64,000 nt of DNA, taken from positions 1,674,001 through 1,738,000 of the forward strand of contig PZJY01000011.1 of the NCBI GenBank assembly GCA_031472005.1, written 5' to 3'. Source of the DNA: Tetracladium setigerum (lineage: Eukaryota > Ascomycota > Leotiomycetes > Helotiales). Position numbers and translations under genes: made by a program. The notes below the pieces were generated by a model that made no database searches, was not told the DNA's origin, and saw only the letters and a program-made list of their open reading frames with translations. This document shows, piece by piece, positions 46,152 to 59,018 of this stretch (within the stretch, counting starts at the first letter, position 1; every line of letters starts with the position of its first letter).

Positions 46152-49100
46152 ACCAATATGTTAAGGTACAAATGTCTTGGAACTCGAGAAGAACTATTTC
46201 TGTTGGATATCCTAATTTTTATATGAGATCTTATGAACCACCAGGAAAGGTACACCAAGCAGTTTTATATACGGTAGTATTATTTACAACTTTCAGCAAT
46301 GTCAACAAACTTCTCTAAATAAAGAGAAGAAGGAAAGAAAGAAAGAAGCATGGCCCGCTTCTGTTACTCAACCCATTTCCCAAAAAAATACACACAAACA
46401 TAATCATCACAACGACAAACGTACTACACTTGGGACATTCCCGAAAAACAAGAAAAAATTATCAAATTCTATTGTTCGCCCGGGTTTTTGGGGAGGAAAA
46501 AGCAAGTAGACCGGGAAAAGGGACGTGACAGCGGTTCATCTCTTCCACGTGAGAAGTATAGGAGATATACCATGTGAATCAGATAGCTGTATGTAGATGG
46601 ATACGACGAGATAACAAGATCTAGACCTTTCTTTCTTTCCATCCTTTGGGTCCGACAAACTCTGTGTAGGTTGGTCCACTGCTCGCCCCAGTTTTATTGT
46701 CGTTTCCCACTCTTTTGGAGGCTATGTAACTTGTGCCCTTCCCCATTCTGCACACTACACTTAAGGTCAAGCCATTGAATCATCTAATTGCTACGGTATG
46801 CTGTTTCACTCATTCGAATCCCTCTCTTTCCAGAATCTAAATACAAGCAGAAGAAAACAGCAGGAGACATTTGTAACCCCCAATCAAAGGAATCAAACCC
46901 CATCCACCATCATCTTTCTCCCTAAATTCATTCCCCTTCTCCTTCCCAATCATAATCATAATCATAATCATACTCATTTACTACAGCCAAACAAAGTCTG
47001 AACACAAGCGAGAACACCAAAGCGCCCCCCACCCCCAAGAGAAATGATAGATCCATCTAAGCCTCACATATATGTTTTGCTTTTTATATCTATGACGCGT
47101 TAATTCCTCGGCTGCGGCGAGTAGGCTTGCAGTTGGAGCTAAGAATTGTGATATCTGATTTATGTGAGACGTGGTTGAGTGGCTCTCGCTTAGGCAGTTG
47201 ATTCCTCCTCAAGACCCAAGAGAGATCTGAGAGAGGGGAGAGACTCAGGCTCGGGCTCCAGCTCGGTCGGGGTTCGCCTAATATTGAACCTCGGGGTCGC
47301 CTTAAGGGACTTGGGAGTTCGAGTTGCCCGGAGGGAGGGGTTAGCTGAGAATTTTATTGATCTAAGAGGATGACCCAGACTTAAGGTGATTGATCTCGCG
47401 ATGTCAGATATCTTCGATTTGAGAAGCTGAGGTAAGTCGGATTATTGAGCTCCGAGACCTAAGAAAGGGGACTTGACTCTTCATGCCTGTCTCTATCCCT
47501 AGACTAGCTTGGTCTAAACATCGGAAATTCGGATGAATATCGAACTCGGGAATAATTTGATTATGGGGTTTTTTGATAGGAGTTGAAAAGAGAAAAGATG
47601 GATCATGGAAGTTGTGAAGAAACTTGATTTTTTCGTGTCTGGTGAAAAGTTCAGGAGAAGGAGGAGGGGGGAATTTCGTGAGGCAAATCTTTGAGATACT
47701 TATACTTTGTTTTATCTTGCTACTATTCGTTTACCTCATGGTTGAACACATGTGTTTATGCAAGCATTAAAACTTCGCTACGCGAAGTCGTTTAGGTTGC
47801 AGAGTAAAAGTATTATCTTGCAACCTGAAGAACTAATCACAAAAACAGTGCTTGGATTATCAACTTGTTCGAAAGGGGAAAAAAACTCAAAAAACTCACC
47901 CAATAATCCAAAACCTAACCAAACTCGTGTATACGCAGCAAAGAATCACAGATGATACGAAATGCAAGAGCGCCGTTGCAATCTCACGATGTCCACGAGA
48001 TCCACGAAAGATCTCTCGCATCATTCCCGATCATCCTCCTGATCATCCTCCAAGCCGTCCGTCCGTCAATCCGGTATCCAGATCGACACATTTTTCTTCT
48101 CGCCCACCTCCGTTCGGCAGTAGTGAGTGCACTGAGTGACCACTTATTTGCTCGGTGTGAACGATTTACAAAAACATGAAACTTGGCACCCGCATGCATG
48201 TATGTCCCAATAATGGCAGAGTCGAGACCCAATGAAAAATCGCAATAATCTAGAGTGCTCCAGCCTTTTCCTTGGGAAGCAGAAAGGAATAATGAAGAAG
48301 GGGGGAGGGATCAGGCAACTTACTTCCTAAATTGTACAACTCTGCGTCTCAGTGAGGAGGTACAATGACACAACAGCACCCTAGGTCACTAGGTAGGTAG
48401 GTACTGCACTTTACAGCATCTGAGGTGACCCCTAGTCAATCCATACGACAGGTTGGAGGAGGAATGAAACCGTACTGTACGGAGTACTGTAGTTTGTATA
48501 ACTGTACACCGTACATGAGGCTGTAACTTCCTCCCTCCCTGCCTCACATATTCCCAGGGGAGAGAAAATGAGGCCATTATTGCATATGGTATCGTTGCAC
48601 AATCCAGTTTGTGGGACACTCTGAGAATGTGGGAGATGGTGGCGGGTTGCTGGTGGTAGTACGAAGGGGACTACGTGTTGGTTGTACAGAGAGGTAGGGT
48701 TGTTATCATTGGCAAAGCAGGGGAGAGGGGTGGAAAGAAGAAATAGAAGGAAAACTATGGCGAAAATATATACGAGGGAAGGAGTGTTGGGTAAAGAGGC
48801 AGAAATAATTCTCAGCGAGGAGATCGATGGTGAAGCTATTTTTCGCTTGAAGCAGGCAGATCCTTTTCAATTTTTGACCAGGACAGAACACCAATAAACA
48901 AATCAGATCGCAAGACGAACGAGAAACGATAACATAACCCCCCCCCCCCCCCCCATGCCAATCAAAATTCCTCAAATTATCAGCCCAGACACGAAGCAGA
49001 AGTCCAGACGTTAAAGCCTCCAATTATCGTAACACGTTACACTAGGTCTTGAAAAATCATGGTCACCGTTCAGGGCACAATTCCAGACAAGCATCCTAGC

Positions 49101-52100
49101 ACTTAACCTTTATGGCAAGAGAAAAGAGAGAGAGCAGCACAAATACACAGACAGATACACAAGAATAAGTCAAGTCGCCTCCTCCTTCCCCGAAACCACA
49201 TAAACATAGAATTCTCGCATCATTCCAACAAGTAAGTCCCACGAGAAAACAAACGACTACGTCTGTCAGAACTGTCCTGAATCACCGAGCGGCATCAATA
49301 ATAATCGATTTAACCAACATTCATTCCACCAACACCTCTGTCTGACACTTGCAGAAGCCCCAAAGTGTTGGCAAAACCCGACCCGCCATGTTGGAAAAGG
49401 AAAACGGATGATCACCAATCCCAGATTCCCAATCCCATGACGCTGGCCTCCTCCCCATGCCCGCTTCTGGCTGACCATGCATATTCTGATTGATGTAGGA
49501 ACGCTTCCTTCCCAAGGACAACAGAAAAAGTCTGTTGGAAAAGTTGGAAAAGACTAAAACAGGACTACCAAGATGTTGGAAATTGAAAAGAAAAAAAATC
49601 CAACGCAAATTCTCTCTATCTCACCGCTTCTCTCTAAATTTGAACGAGAGTAGGAAGGGGGATCCAAAATAAACATTTTGGGGATTTTGTGACGACTTCG
49701 CCCGCCACCAACAAGCCTCTTTATGATGATATTAATTAATACCATTGGGGCCCTCCACCAACAAAGTCCAGCGAGCTGCAGAAGGTCCTTTGGGTGCTTT
49801 GTGTTGGTTCTTGGGATTTGCTTTGCATGATGTTCCAACACTTTGAACCCGAGTGTAAAATGTTTGGTTGTAAGATTCAAGATTCCAGTAATATGTTCCC
49901 TTTGCCATTCTCTGATACTTCAATAATAGGAGGTAGATCAAGCAATGCAACCCCTGGAGTCGACAGCTCTCGACGAAACTATTGGAAAACTATCCCGATC
50001 ACCATGTCATGATGCTGGACTGAACTGCATAACTCTGGAAGCTTTCCTTGCTTTCCACGCTCGAGGACGACGGGACGTTGAAAGTTAGCAAGAATCCAAG
50101 AGTTTTAATCAGGACCTAAAATGCACGCTTGCCCGCCGTGGTTTCCATAAATTATCCCATGTCCCAATCAGATAGCAGTCCTCCGATCAGTGCCGTTCAT
50201 GTGGAGAGGCCAATTCCAAAGCGCAGCCACTGAGAGAGGGAGATGGGTTACACATTCTCCGCCAGAACCCAGGCCAATGAGAAGAATGCCGCTGTCTCAA
50301 CTGATCAAATTCCGAGATATGTTGTTCGACTGTGAAGTCTCAGGTTGAGCAAATCCCGCAAGAAGTCCCCTGCTTCGATGTTGGGTGCCGGTAGTTGGAT
50401 CTAGATCTGTTGGTGAAGTAGCAGGCGTGCCGATGATCACCAAGTTGAGGGCAACTTCTGTCACTCTGTATCCTGGAAGCTCTGTCTGGTGACAAAGAGA
50501 TGGTGCGATGGCATTCACGTACCAGAGATTAAATCAGTTTGTGGTTTTTGCTAGCCGTTCTTCGTATGCGAGATCAGCATCGAGATCATCATCTCATGCT
50601 CGATGAAAAACGGTCAAGGAGCAGGAGGGCGGCTGAGAATCCACATTCTTAAACTTTCCTTCGGCACATGATGGATGTGGACGTTCTATGGAGAAAGGTA
50701 GCAACTACTGTAGCAAGGCACTTATCATAAACTCGGTTACGATTTCTGTCTAGGGGATATGGAGGCAATTTGGATGGTTTCTTTGTCTCCCGTCGGTGCA
50801 ACTCTACACCATACAAGCCGGCCTGAGAGGCAAAGAGGGTTTGAACTTACAGTCATACTAAAATGATGCAAGAGCCAAAGATCGTTTGGTGAGCGGGGTG
50901 TCGGAAGCGATAGCTCACTCTGTGGACGCGGCTGCCACGCTCTCACCTCGTGCAGGCCGTTGCTGCTGTTAAGCACATGGCAAGAGAGTGATAGATTTAA
51001 GGGATTCAGGGTGTTGTACAGATGGCGTTGCATTGAGGTAATTTTTTTTCCCCTGATACGAAGGGTGTTGATTCCATGGCTTTGAAGAGAGCAATAATTG
51101 CGATGCTCCTCAAAACGCTCAAATGCTCGCTTGCACGAATGACGACTTTTTAGGTGGCTGCAAAGCATTGCAAAACTTCAAGTTCGATGGAGACGCGGGA
51201 TGGACCGTCTCCACCAAACACTTCGACATTTCCTGGAGAGAGCCATCACATCACAGGTCTTTCCGCTGGGAGGATGCTGGTGGACAGATTCATGCCTTGA
51301 CTGCCAGACCTGATTTTTCAATTTTTCCATCTTATCACGCTGACATCGGAAGTTTGAAGAAACAACGATGTTCCTGGCATTCCATGGGAATTCGGATCAG
51401 ATATGGGTTGAGAGTTTGAGGTCCTCGGTCTTATTTTTGCTCAGTGGTGCACTTGTGCGCTCCAGCGGTGCTAGGTTATTAATTACAGTATGCAACTTGA
51501 TTTGCATCTGCATATTCTGCATTCTGCAGGCGCACCTCTCAATAATCCATCCTGCCGAGCTGATAACAGAGTTCGGTCGGGACGAAGGAGATCATCGTGA
51601 TGAGAATTGTTCCAACTCAAGCCATCATGTTGAAGATGCAAAGTAACTTCGTTCACAGTGAAGCCATTCCCATTTTTAGGGTCCATCTTCATAAGAACAT
51701 CTTCAAACCAGCAGAAGAAACGCCTCCATAGATCTTTCCGCAGCCAAAAGCATCAATCCGATGATCCCTGTTCATCTGAGCGGCCATCCTTCCAGACTAG
51801 GTTTACCGTCAGTGCGGGTAATATGATTAACCCCTAGAGCGGCGCTCTGAGCACTCCAAAGACCGAGATGACGGATGGAAATTAGGTCGGCTGGATCCCT
51901 GAAACCTGACTGTCGGATTCTTTGGCAGATGATTGGGTTTAGAATGCGCTGGAGAAAGATCCGTGGCCTGTTGATTTGCTGTGCGACGGGAACGCTGGTT
52001 TGAGACCCCTCTGTACCAGGTCTGATGTTCGCACTCCAACCACGGTCTCTCCCAGCGCGAGATGCCTGGGAATCCCAGGAGACGTTCGGTTGGAGTTGAG

Positions 52101-53662
52101 TGACACTGGCCAGCCAGGACATCCTGAGCTGAGGAGTGGAAGGGAAGGTGTTCTCAAGACAAAGTCTCGCTGATAATCCCATAGCTCAATTACATGCTCC
52201 CTATCATTGTGGCCCTGCACATGTTTAGACCGCAATCGTAGAATTGTAGACCATTTACATGGTAGAACGGCGCCGTCTATTGTTTGATGTCTTCCCTCGA
52301 ATCTCAATGGTCCTCCCTCTCCACTTTATCGACTATTATTGTGCTATTCCCCTTTGTCTCCGCCTAACGTACGGACATAAACGGGAAGGTGAGCCGATAC
52401 AAAGACACGGCTTCGGGCTTCGAGCTGCAAACATCAACAAAAGGAAGCAGTTGCAGATAGATGTCTCGGCGAGTATGCGGAGGGAAGGCGCAAAAGGGCA
52501 GGCGTGGGACGAGAACGATCAGGGTCGAATGGCCTGCTTGGAGAGAGACTGGGGAGGCTTGCTTTCTATGGATCATCGCTGCTCTCCTGTCCAATGCCCG
52601 TCACACATTCCCGCCGCATGGGTTCAGCAATACGGAGGGTGGTCCAGAAAGTCATCGACGCCCGAACTGCCCGCGACCAGTTAAAAGGTGATCCAGCTTT
52701 CGCAGCTTTGCCGTTACCAGGCTAGAGGAGTCGAGGAAACCGCCTCCGTGAGCAAGTGAGCAGCCAGCCAGTGTGTGCCCCATGCCCTGCTCATGCTCAG
52801 ATGCCCTTGCTAAATTCCAAGGTACTGAACACACCAACAGCGTTCCTTTGGCCCCTTTTGAGCCTAGATCCTAGCAGCAAGCCGCCCATCCCCAACTCTC
52901 CGTCCTTGCTCGCTTGTCCGTCCTTGCTCGCTTGTTCTGGTGCTCTGAAGAAGGCTTGTCATCCACTCTCTCCTTCTTTCGTGTCTCTTCCCTCCTCTTA
53001 CAACTCCCCATCGCCAAAGCTGAACCTCGTCGACACCCAACGACGACGACGACAACAACGACATCGCGCGACTAGCGGAGAAGTAGAAGAAGCCGAAGAA
53101 GTCGCGGAAACGGAAGAAGAAGATTCCGAAGAGGAAGTGTTCGACAACAAGCGTGCGTGGAAGAGCGCGACCGAAGCAAGGGAGGAATCGCTCAAGCCGG
53201 TGTGAGAAATCTGACCAGTCGAGTAGTTCTGACTTGAGAGAGTTTGGAACCTGTACTCAGTGCCGACCTACCTAATAGTGGGTGGTGTTTGTTCTCTCTC
53301 TGTTTTGCTTTACCTTTTGCCTTTTGCGGGATCCCAACCAACTGGGTCGACGAAACCCACGACTCGTACAGCGGCCCGCCCTAGCGAAGGAACCAACGAC
53401 CAACGGCCAAACTTCAGCTGCTGTTCCCCTCGATCTCGTGGCTCCCACAAACACATCAGCTCACATTCTCGCAACCTTACATCCTCACCCATAATAACCT
53501 CCCATCACTGTCATTAAACAATCGAATTCTAGCGCGACGTAGTAGACGACCACATTTCGGACATTTGGGATTTCGGATCTGGATCTGGGAAATAAATTGG
53601 GACCATCAAACGATAGATATCTTGCCGCCAGTATAGACAGGCAACATCCGACCGTCGCAACA
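46152..53662. other. Long gene-free region upstream of veA
   Basis: About 7.5 kb with no frame that I can support by motif or splicing. It holds CATAAT repeats near 46951-46975, a C17 run at 48938-48954, TACTGTAC palindromes at 48470-48515, a pyrimidine-rich leader-like stretch at 52890-53010 and short frames of biased composition (for example 52756-53205, acidic and Arg/Gln-rich at the end). The last 1-2 kb are likely veA promoter and leader; the remainder could hold a non-coding RNA or regulatory sequence. Confidence 0.5.
48938..48954. repeat. C17 homopolymer
   Basis: Uninterrupted run of 17 C in the gene-free region. Confidence 0.9.
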
Positions 53663-55389
53663 ATGTCGAGCCACCATGCAAAGCCTCAAGGGGAAGCCGT
53701 GCGATTGACGAGATCTGGGAGAACCATTACCTACACCTTGAAGGTCATCCAGCAGCCAGAGCGTGCGAGAGCCTGCGGTTCGGGTGCCAAATGTAAGGAA
53801 CAACCCGAACAGACCATCTCATGAATGAATGGACGATTGCCAAATACTAACACTTCATAGCATCTGCTGACCGACGACCTGTTGATCCACCGCCTGTGGT
53901 CGAATTGAAGGTTTGGGAGGGAGACGGACTGAACGGCAAGGAAAAGCAGGACATCACATTCAGCTATGAGGCCAACTTCTTCCTCTACGCCTCGCTCGAG
54001 TTGGCTCGTCCCATGGCACATGGCCGCAACCATCCCGCACCTTCGCAACCACCACCAGTTCTAACGGGAATGCCGGTGTCGGGTATGGCATACTTGGACC
54101 GACCTGTTGAAGCTGGATACTTCATCTTCCCCGATCTGTCGGTCCGTCATGAGGGTAAATACAAACTCGCCTTCAACCTGTACGAGCAGACCAAGAAGGA
54201 TCAGGATTTGGACGCAGAGCCGTCACCACAAAGTCAGCAGAATGCTGCTAACGGTTCCCACGATGCCGACTCATCATTCGATTTCAGAATGGAGGTCAAG
54301 TCAGCTACTTTCAACGTCTGGAGCGCAAAGAAGTTCCCGGGATTGAAGGAGAGTACCGTTCTCAGCAGGACCGTTGCCGAGCAAGGATGCCGGGTCAGGA
54401 TTAGACGTGATGTTCGCATGCGAAGAAGGGGTGGAGATGGCAAAGGGACCGATTTCGATGAGCCAGTGTACGATGAGTACGCTCGTGGTCGGGCTGAAGA
54501 TGGTGATCGGGCATCTCCATCTCGCTCGAACACTTCTGGTTCGGAATCTCCTCAATCGCACTCACATGGTCAACCATACTACCAGTCGCAACCAGGAAAC
54601 AACTTGAGCTTCATTCCGGGCAGTGCCAATTCTCAATTTGCCGCTCCTCCACCACAGCATTTTGCACAACAACCAATTGGACCTCCTCAACATCAACCAC
54701 AACAACAGCAACAGCCTCAGCAACAGCCTCCTCCACATCGATACCCTTCACAGCAGCAATTGTACAGTCAGCCACCTCCGCCAGCACACAACAATTATCC
54801 CCACGACAGACAGCATCCTCAATCGGCCTATCCAGCCAGCTCTCCCCGCGAGAACTTCGAGCCAGAGCACCGAAGAGCGTCTGTACCATATCCTCCAACA
54901 AACCAAAGAGAATTCCCTTCCATGGATTCAAGTATTCGCCGAGCTCCTCCTCCACCACAGCAAGAGTATCCTCCTCGTTCATACAACGGCCCATCCCAGA
55001 GTCCTGTCACTATTGCTCCAATCAAGTTCAGCACTCCAATCGACCCGAAGTACAACCAACCTGCTCTTGCATCGGTAACACATATCGTGCCAGAGTATCC
55101 AAACCCACCTCGGGATCGCTCTGGATCCTACAACTCTTACTCAATTCCAGCGGCTCCCGAGCCAGCACGTGTTGGTGGGAAGCGAGCTTACGACACCGTC
55201 TTCAAAACTCCTGTTCAATCGCTTCACAATGGCATGCGTCCCATTGTCTCGGTTGATAGCAATGCGGATGAAGATGACGACGAGGATGGATCCTACACAT
55301 CCGATCTTTACAAGCACATGTCGTACAGACGAGCTGACGGAAATTACGCGAAGCGTGAACCTCCTAGCCAATCCAGGGACTTGCTCTAA
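53663..55389 (+). CDS. veA: Velvet regulator VeA
   Basis: Two exons, 53663-53792 and 53861-55389, 552 residues; the intron is GTAAGG, branch TACTAAC, TTCATAG. Velvet domain from residue 10 to about 230: RLTRSGRTITYTLKVIQQPE then RARACGSGAK, DRRPVDPPPVVELKVWEGDG, ANFFLYASLELARPM, PVSGMAYLDRPVEAGYFIFP then DLSVRHEGKYKLAFNLYEQ, and FNVWSAKKFPGLKESTVLSR, then VAEQGCRVRIRRDVRMRRRG. The rest is a Pro/Gln/Ser-rich disordered tail with KRAYDTVFKTP, the short motif VeA proteins keep near the C-terminus, then an acidic stretch DEDDDEDG. VeA, with VelB and LaeA, links light to sexual development, secondary metabolism and virulence, moving to the nucleus in the dark. An in-frame upstream ATG at 53597 would add 22 residues (MGPSNDRYLAASIDRQHPTV). 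Confidence 0.95.
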
Positions 55390-57418
55390 ATCACTATTTT
55401 CGCGGGAAGTGCTCTAGTTATCTGGTGTTTAATAATTTGTCTGGAAATCCCAACGAGTAGTTTCGCAAGCAAGCAAGTTTCTGCCTTTTTTCACGCTTGG
55501 TGTTGGTATAACATTACAACATTCATGACACAACAATATTACGTTTTGCACACCTTCGGGTTCCGACGACTCTTTCTTTCCTTATCTCAGCAAATCAATA
55601 TCTCTCTCATTTCATGAAGAGACTCGACGGACGGCGGCGGTGGCGGTGGCTTTATCAATCAAAATATGGCATACGTGCATGATTTGAATACACAACAAAA
55701 TTTCCTTCGATCTCTTCTCTCGACCTATCCAATTAGACGGAAACGAACAGAAAGTACACTTTCTCGGGAAACCACCAACAATCCACAAACATACGTACAC
55801 AAACGTTCTCCTTTTCCTTTGTTCTGTTTGCAAACCCATTTTATTACACATTTTTGGGGATTATTTGAACTATGACTACTTTAAAGGGGAGGAAAGAATT
55901 GATTCGTCCTGTAACTTCTGCTCTGGCCTTTTGGTCCTTTTTCTTTTTTACAACGTTGCACACTTGGGTCCGTTTTGTGCACTTCTCTTTTAAAGCTTAG
56001 TCTTTTTGGGACTTTGGCTTTTCTAGGGGGACTTTTTGGGAATTTTTTTTTTTGGCTGCAAGGCTTTGATTCTTGCGCAGGCGCGCGCAAATTGGCATTT
56101 TTGAATATATATGATGTGTATAGTTGATTACCAGGGAAATAGTGCGCTGGGTGGGAATGGAATGAATAGTATGAAAAATGGAATCTTAAAAATTCTTGAA
56201 ATCGCTTGTGTCTGTTTTTTTCTGTGGGTGATGGACCAACCCAGTGCATTGAAAGGAGATGTGCGAGGTGTATTTGATTTTCATGTATGGTGTTACTTCC
56301 TTTGACGGTCGGTATTCTTACATACCTACATAGCTACATACTTGTCCCTGGGTTGATCGTTACAGAGCTGAGATGACAGGTATGAGAATGTGCCTCAGCA
56401 AGGCGAGCAGGACCACTCATTCCTCTCAACTCTTCTCTCAATCCACGTAAGTTCACAAATCCCTTCCAACTGCCCTTACATCTTTTCCCCACTCCCCTCA
56501 CCTCTCCACCTCGACGCTCCATCCGTCCTTCTTTCCTCATTATAACAGCCATTGCCATTATCACAACATGAAAACCAGTATCAAGGCGTCTACCCAATAG
56601 CGTCTACCCAAAGAACAAAGAAGAACGTCTATTGCCATCCACCAGCGAGTGCAAGTAGCCTGATCAATTGACAATCTCGAATCTCGATCATCGAAGGCCA
56701 TCATTGATCGATCAAAGGATAAAGAATGAGCTAGCCAACGGACAAAGGCAGAAAGAGAACAACTTAAAGCAAGCATGGCGAGCAAAAGACACTTGGCCAA
56801 GCAAGGAAACAAAAGTTCTACTTCTTCCTTTTTGTTCTTCTTCTACTTTCAATTTCGATCCCTTCCCTTTCTTCTGAGATTTGTACGGTAAAAGGCAAGT
56901 TGAGTGTCGCTAAATTTGGATTAATTGGTATCGCGGGGTTCAATTCTCACAGTTGTGCACCAGATGCCCCAAAGGTACTGTACCTACCGTGCCATGTAAC
57001 TGCATCCATCTTAAAGTCGATTCTTGCCCTCTCCCACTTCTTTTTCCTCAACTCCGTTAAATTTAGCACTTTGGGTCGGCCACTGATGGACTGTGAGTCT
57101 GTGCCGTGTTCGCCAACTTCCTACACAGCCTTTGGGATATTTCCGAGCATTCGAATGAAAATAAAACTCGATTGGACCCTTGGGAATATATGAATATAGC
57201 AATCTCTGGAGTAATAATATTTCGCTCCTACTAGTTCGCTGGATAGAAACCAGACGGAATTAATATATAAGGTCACCTGACCGAGTGGCTTCAGGCACCA
57301 ATGCATCAAATCCTACGTCTATGTACTGTCTTGGAAAGCCTTTCACAACCTACCCACGAGCATCGCAAAACATAGATACTTTTCTTCGCTTTATCACTAC
57401 AAATCAAGAAAAGTGACG
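55390..57418. other. Intergenic region between veA and the HET gene
   Basis: About 2 kb; no gene supported. One TACTGTACCTAC palindromic element at 56975-56986. A tRNA-like D-arm string near 57265 lacks the rest of a tRNA. Confidence 0.45.
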
Positions 57419-58492
57419 ATGGCCTCAGCGACGTATGAGCCTTTAGATCGAGAATCACCAACATTTCGTCTGCTGGAGCTTCTCCCAGGCAAGGCTGCAC
57501 CTCATTGTTACCAACTTCGCACCTTCCGAATGTCCGAAGCACCACCATTTATCGCTCTATCCTATACCTGGGGTTCATCATCACATACGAAAAAGATCAT
57601 TCTCGATGACAGGATCTTCACCATTCGTTCCAACCTGCATGCTGCTTTGCATCGGCTTCGATCCCGAATATCACAACAATTGACGCCCTTCACAAGAGAC
57701 GATCCGGCCCCGTTCTTGTGGATCGACGCCATATGCATTGATCAAGAGAATCTTGAAGAGCGAAGTTATCAAGTCAATATGATGGCGGACATTTTCTCAT
57801 CCGCAACTGTCGTTATTGCCTGGCTTGGCGAATGCCAAAATCAGTTGGACAACGAACTAACGACTCTTGCCTCGCAGCTCCTACACTGGGAACTCCACTA
57901 CCTTCAACCCTATGAGGATTCACCCTTGAGCAACGCTATATTCGATTTGAGTGCTTATGATTACTGGTCACGACTATGGGTTGTTCAGGAGTTCTGCCTC
58001 GCCAAAGACATCATAATCATCCTTGGAGCCGACAGCTGCGCTGTGGCTCAACTAGAACACTCTTTCAGCCAGTGTCCCAAACACCTCCAGGACATGATTC
58101 CATTACTGAAAATGCGACAAGCTTTCCAAACCACGAACAGAAGTCGGACATTGGCAGAAATGCCCTTCTTCGAGTTCTTCCAATCCCTAGGTATAAGGAA
58201 CTGTTCAGATCCACGAGATCGAATATTTGGCTTATTGAGCCTTTTCAAAGGACAGTTCGACTACCAGGCTGATTATACGAAAAACGCAGAGGAAGTATAT
58301 CTGAGTATACTAGATTATTTGGTTTCTTCGGATGAAGGAAGAGGTCTTATACATATCTTCGGTTTGGACGACGTGGAACCTCAACTGCGGTTCCTTAGAG
58401 AAGCACTTGAGGTTCCATCAGAAGCTCGTGTGGAGCGGCGCAAGATACATCGAAGTGTAATCAAACTAGCAATATCTAGCGAGAAGTCTTAG
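57419..58492 (+). CDS. HET-domain protein, short form
   Basis: Single exon, ATG 57419 (MASATYEPLDRESPTFRLLE), 357 residues. HET domain blocks in order: PPFIALSYTWGSSSHTKKI, then LHAALHRLRSR, FLWIDAICIDQENLEERSYQ followed by VNMMADIFSSATVVIAWLGE, SAYDYWSRLWVVQEFCLAKD, and CSDPRDRIFGLLSLFKGQFD followed by YQADYTKNAEEVY. HET domains trigger cell death in heterokaryon incompatibility, and TIR-like chemistry has been proposed for them. Typical HET proteins run 600 residues or more; this one stops soon after the domain. The frame stays open for 68 codons past the TAG at 58490-58492. It may be a natural short form or a truncated one. Confidence 0.9.
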   Translation: MASATYEPLDRESPTFRLLELLPGKAAPHCYQLRTFRMSEAPPFIALSYTWGSSSHTKKIILDDRIFTIRSNLHAALHRLRSRISQQLTPFTRDDPAPFLWIDAICIDQENLEERSYQVNMMADIFSSATVVIAWLGECQNQLDNELTTLASQLLHWELHYLQPYEDSPLSNAIFDLSAYDYWSRLWVVQEFCLAKDIIIILGADSCAVAQLEHSFSQCPKHLQDMIPLLKMRQAFQTTNRSRTLAEMPFFEFFQSLGIRNCSDPRDRIFGLLSLFKGQFDYQADYTKNAEEVYLSILDYLVSSDEGRGLIHIFGLDDVEPQLRFLREALEVPSEARVERRKIHRSVIKLAISSEKS

Positions 58493-59018
58493 ACTTTTAT
58501 TGACAGGCCTGGCTTTGGGCACGCAGAAACTGGACCAGGAGCGATTCGTAACCGAATTCAAACGATCCTCGGCTTCTTTACCTGTACACTTGGTGGTATT
58601 CATATCACCATATACGCTCGGGACATCAGGGTGGAGAAAGCTATGGCTGGCATGAATGAGGCTACCGATTTTCGGTGCCACTGTTTCTTAGTTACTCATT
58701 ACTAGAGTGTTATCTTGACCTTGTTCATCCTGTCTTATTATCCTCCAAGGCGTGGAGCATCTCGGCTATTTTCAAGCTAGGCTGTATGTGGCTAGGCCAA
58801 ATCTGCCGAGCCAGCCCGACTCTATACAGTACCTAAGCGCCGTTAACTGTTTGGCTTTACAAGCGGGATTACCGCCGTCACTATCAAAGTAACAAGCTGA
58901 AGCGGGGCAGTCCTCCCTGACCTTAGCACAATTATATACTCACGCTTCTCTATGCAACATAAGGTGCTATCCTCAGAATTTTACAGTGACAGATTTTTGG
59001 GCAACAAGCAACACAGCC
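58493..59018. other. Gap between HET and kinase-fusion genes
   Basis: The first 200 bases remain open in the HET frame. After that no feature is seen except a TACAGTACC element near 58825. Confidence 0.45.

Noticed and set aside
51772..52182. 136-residue - strand frame in the gene-free region
   Set aside because: No motif, splice pattern or composition typical of the real genes here.
52756..53205. 149-residue + strand frame upstream of veA
   Set aside because: Composition follows pyrimidine-rich then GAAGAA-rich DNA; no domain, and it lies where the veA leader is expected. Could at most be an upstream ORF.
57262..57310. tRNA-like string GACCGAGTGGCTTCAGGC
   Set aside because: Resembles a Ser/Leu tRNA D-arm, but I find no matching anticodon stem, T-loop or acceptor pairing downstream.
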